Origin: Cellulophaga sp. L1A9
Lineage (GTDB): Bacteria; Bacteroidota; Bacteroidia; Flavobacteriales; Flavobacteriaceae
Assembly: GCF_009797025.1 (NCBI RefSeq)
Contig: NZ_CP047027.1
Coordinates: 2,976,001 to 3,040,000 of the forward strand
Reading direction: 5' to 3'
DNA length: 64,000 bases
Within the stretch, counting starts at the first letter, position 1. Each line of letters begins with the position of its first letter. Under the pieces are notes generated by a model, which searched no databases, was not told where the DNA came from, and saw only the letters and a list, made by a program, of their open reading frames with translations. The position numbers were made by a program, and so were the translations under genes. This document shows, piece after piece, positions 62,767 through 64,000 of the stretch.

Positions 62767-63318
62767 TTATTTTTTAGACCAAGCAAAACTCTTGAAAGCA
62801 TCATCTACTGGAGTATTTGCAATATGATTTGTATAATTGCTAATTACTTTTTGAGAAAGGCCTAAAATAATCTCTAATACTTGTTGCTCACTGTAGCCAG
62901 CCGCATAAAAAGCATTTAAATCTTCTTGAGAAACATTCCCACGGTTACGAGTAATGGCTAAGGTCATAGTACGTAGTGCTTCTAACTTAGCATCTGCTAA
63001 AGGAGTTTCATTACGCAATGCTTCGGTAATAGCATCATCAACTTTCATCATTTTTGCAATTCCGGTATGTGCAGGTACACAATAATGGCAAGCGTGTTCT
63101 ACATTGATAGTTTGCCAAACTACAGTAAGTTCTTCATTATTAAATGATGTTTCTGTAAATAATTGATGTAAATCTTGATAAGCTTTCAATAATCCAGGAG
63201 CTCCAGCTAAAACGCCATGTAAGCCAGGAATCATTCCATATGCTTTTTTAGAACCTTCTAATAATGGTTTTGCAGCTTCTGGTGCAGATTCAATATTGTG
63301 AACTTTTAAAGTTGTCAT
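62767..63318 (-). CDS. Carboxymuconolactone decarboxylase-family (AhpD-like) protein
   Basis: 183 residues with one CMD domain. The AhpD-type active site EHACHYCVPAHT has Cys77, Cys80 and His84 with Glu74 before them, so peroxidase or thiol-dependent reductase activity is likely. The helical N-terminus (AAKPLLEGSKKAYGMIPGLHG) is a common extension. It is monocistronic, ends before a terminator, and lies 43 bases after the palindrome at 63362-63385, so it is probably repressed by the TetR protein encoded upstream. Confidence 0.92.
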   Translation of the reverse strand: MTTLKVHNIESAPEAAKPLLEGSKKAYGMIPGLHGVLAGAPGLLKAYQDLHQLFTETSFNNEELTVVWQTINVEHACHYCVPAHTGIAKMMKVDDAITEALRNETPLADAKLEALRTMTLAITRNRGNVSQEDLNAFYAAGYSEQQVLEIILGLSQKVISNYTNHIANTPVDDAFKSFAWSKK

Positions 63319-63361
63319 AATTTTAATTTTTATATTATTATTTATTCGTTTTATTTAAATA

Positions 63362-63385
63362 ATAACTAAGCATACGCTTAGTTAT
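63362..63385 (-). promoter_or_regulatory. Putative TetR operator, site 2 (before the AhpD-like gene)
   Basis: Arms ATAACTAAGC / GCTTAGTTAT (10 bases, perfect) around 4 bases; core AACTAAG-N6-CTTAGTT as in site 1, 43 bases before the gene start. Confidence 0.75.
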
Positions 63386-63399
63386 GTGGCAAAAAAAAG

Positions 63400-63957
63400 T
63401 TACAGGTTTTTAAATGTAACTTCTATTATATTTTCTAGCTGATCTTTATCAAATACTTTTGATGCTATGGATAAACCCAAAAGACTATTCATTAAAAAAT
63501 CTGCTTTACATTCTATTTCCTTTCTTTGGTCGTCTTGTTTTAGATTACTTACAAATAAAGTTCTAATTTCATTTGCGAACTTTTTAAGTTCTACCATAAC
63601 CTCAGGATCTGCATCGTTTTTAATTTCGTTGACAGAATTGGTTACCAAACAACCTTTTCTTAGTGTTCCTTCTTTTGAAAATTCTAAAAAATTATAAAAA
63701 TATTGTTGAATGCCTGTGACACCGTTATTAGATTGTCTCAGTATTTCCTTAATTCCATTAATTTCTTTCTTATAATTTTTAATGCTTTCTAAAAAAACAC
63801 CTTGTTTATTTTTAAAACTAGAGTAGATAGAGAATTGGTTGATGCCCATTTCTTTCTCTAACATACGCACGGAAGTAGCTTCGTAACCATTTTTCCAAAA
63901 AAGCCGCATTGCTTTATTGATTACTTCTTCTTCGTTATATTGTTTTTTACGTGCCAT
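63400..63957 (-). CDS. TetR/AcrR-family regulator
   Basis: 185 residues. The N-terminal helix-turn-helix (NKAMRLFWKNGYEATSVRML, EKEMGINQFSIYSSFKNK) covers residues about 8-50; KKQYNEEEVI is the basic start. The rest is an all-helical ligand-binding and dimer domain (GIQQYFYNFLEFS) without a recognisable ligand pocket. Three palindromes of the form AACTAAG-N6-CTTAGTT sit at its own promoter, the AhpD-like gene and the SDR gene, so it is likely a local repressor with autoregulation, responding to an electrophile or thiol signal (inference). Confidence 0.9.
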   Translation of the reverse strand: MARKKQYNEEEVINKAMRLFWKNGYEATSVRMLEKEMGINQFSIYSSFKNKQGVFLESIKNYKKEINGIKEILRQSNNGVTGIQQYFYNFLEFSKEGTLRKGCLVTNSVNEIKNDADPEVMVELKKFANEIRTLFVSNLKQDDQRKEIECKADFLMNSLLGLSIASKVFDKDQLENIIEVTFKNL

Positions 63958-63975
63958 TAGTTCTAAACTACGCTA

Positions 63976-63998
63976 CAAAACTAAGCAGATGCTTTGAA
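63976..63998 (-). promoter_or_regulatory. tetR -7 element overlapping putative operator, site 3
   Basis: On the minus strand TAGTTTTG (63983 to 63976) fits TAnnTTTG, 18 bases before the tetR start. It overlaps the degenerate operator AACTAAG-N6-CTTTGAA (63979-63998), which starts 21 bases before tetR, the same distance as site 1 from its gene. Confidence 0.6.
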
Positions 63999-64000
63999 AT

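Overview
The window is low-GC, gene-dense chromosomal DNA from a member of the Flavobacteriaceae (Bacteroidota), most likely marine; the genus cannot be fixed from the sequence. The support is: promoters of the Bacteroidota sigma-A type (TTG, 19-20 bp, TAnnTTTG), an almost complete lack of Shine-Dalgarno sequences, the Bacteroidota-specific small protein DUF4295 (bL38) next to L28 and L33, TonB-dependent receptors with carboxypeptidase-regulatory-like N-termini, two unlike aconitases in tandem, and a crtI-crtB-crtZ carotenoid operon. There is no rRNA, CRISPR array, insertion sequence, phage gene or integrase. 

Layout: 1-711 is the start of a TonB-dependent receptor running off the left edge, with a tetranucleotide tract in its upstream region. 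1.1-9.5 kb is mostly housekeeping on the + strand: CoA-binding protein, RecR, an acyltransferase E2, a DnaQ-like exonuclease, FAH-family enzyme, Hpt protein, CinA, ribosomal L28-L33-DUF4295 and FtsY. 9.6-19 kb has a lipoprotein amidase, two serine hydrolases, RimO and a DUF3999-DUF2339 membrane pair. 19-29.3 kb has two parvulin-type isomerases, a MoxR ATPase, aconitases B and A, and two TlpA-like thioredoxins. 29.3-33 kb is the carotenoid operon led by a CarH-like MerR regulator that keeps the B12/light-sensing residues, with a palindrome over its promoter. 33.1-38.6 kb holds tRNA-Leu and a xylose operon (GntR regulator, xylulokinase, xylose isomerase, sugar symporter). 38.7-43.9 kb has small envelope proteins, two tRNA-Lys genes in a 203-bp direct duplication, shikimate kinase, a phosphoribosyltransferase, an S4 protein and an FKBP lipoprotein. 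44-52.6 kb is again housekeeping (Tgt, LptF/G-type permease, EamA transporter, AccA, DnaB) plus a periplasmic protein of uncertain role and a CHAP hydrolase. 52.7-56.6 kb is a TonB receptor/DUF4374 pair behind two copies of a 23-bp palindromic operator. 56.8-64 kb is a minus-strand cluster: MRJP-like lipoprotein, FabF, DsbA-like, EthD-like, SDR, HAD, an unknown protein, an AhpD-like protein and a TetR regulator. 

The most informative structure not explained by gene calls is regulatory. A 20-bp palindrome AACTAAG-N6-CTTAGTT lies before the SDR gene, before the AhpD-like gene and (degenerate) before tetR itself, defining a probable TetR regulon for thiol/electrophile chemistry. The carH operator, the xylose promoter operator and the double palindrome at the iron/siderophore-type receptor are further examples. 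Protein-level oddities are a Tgt without its zinc cysteines, a TlpA paralogue that lost one of its two redox cysteines, and an E2 with Asn in place of the usual motif Asp. I could not run searches; family names come from recognised motifs and gene order.
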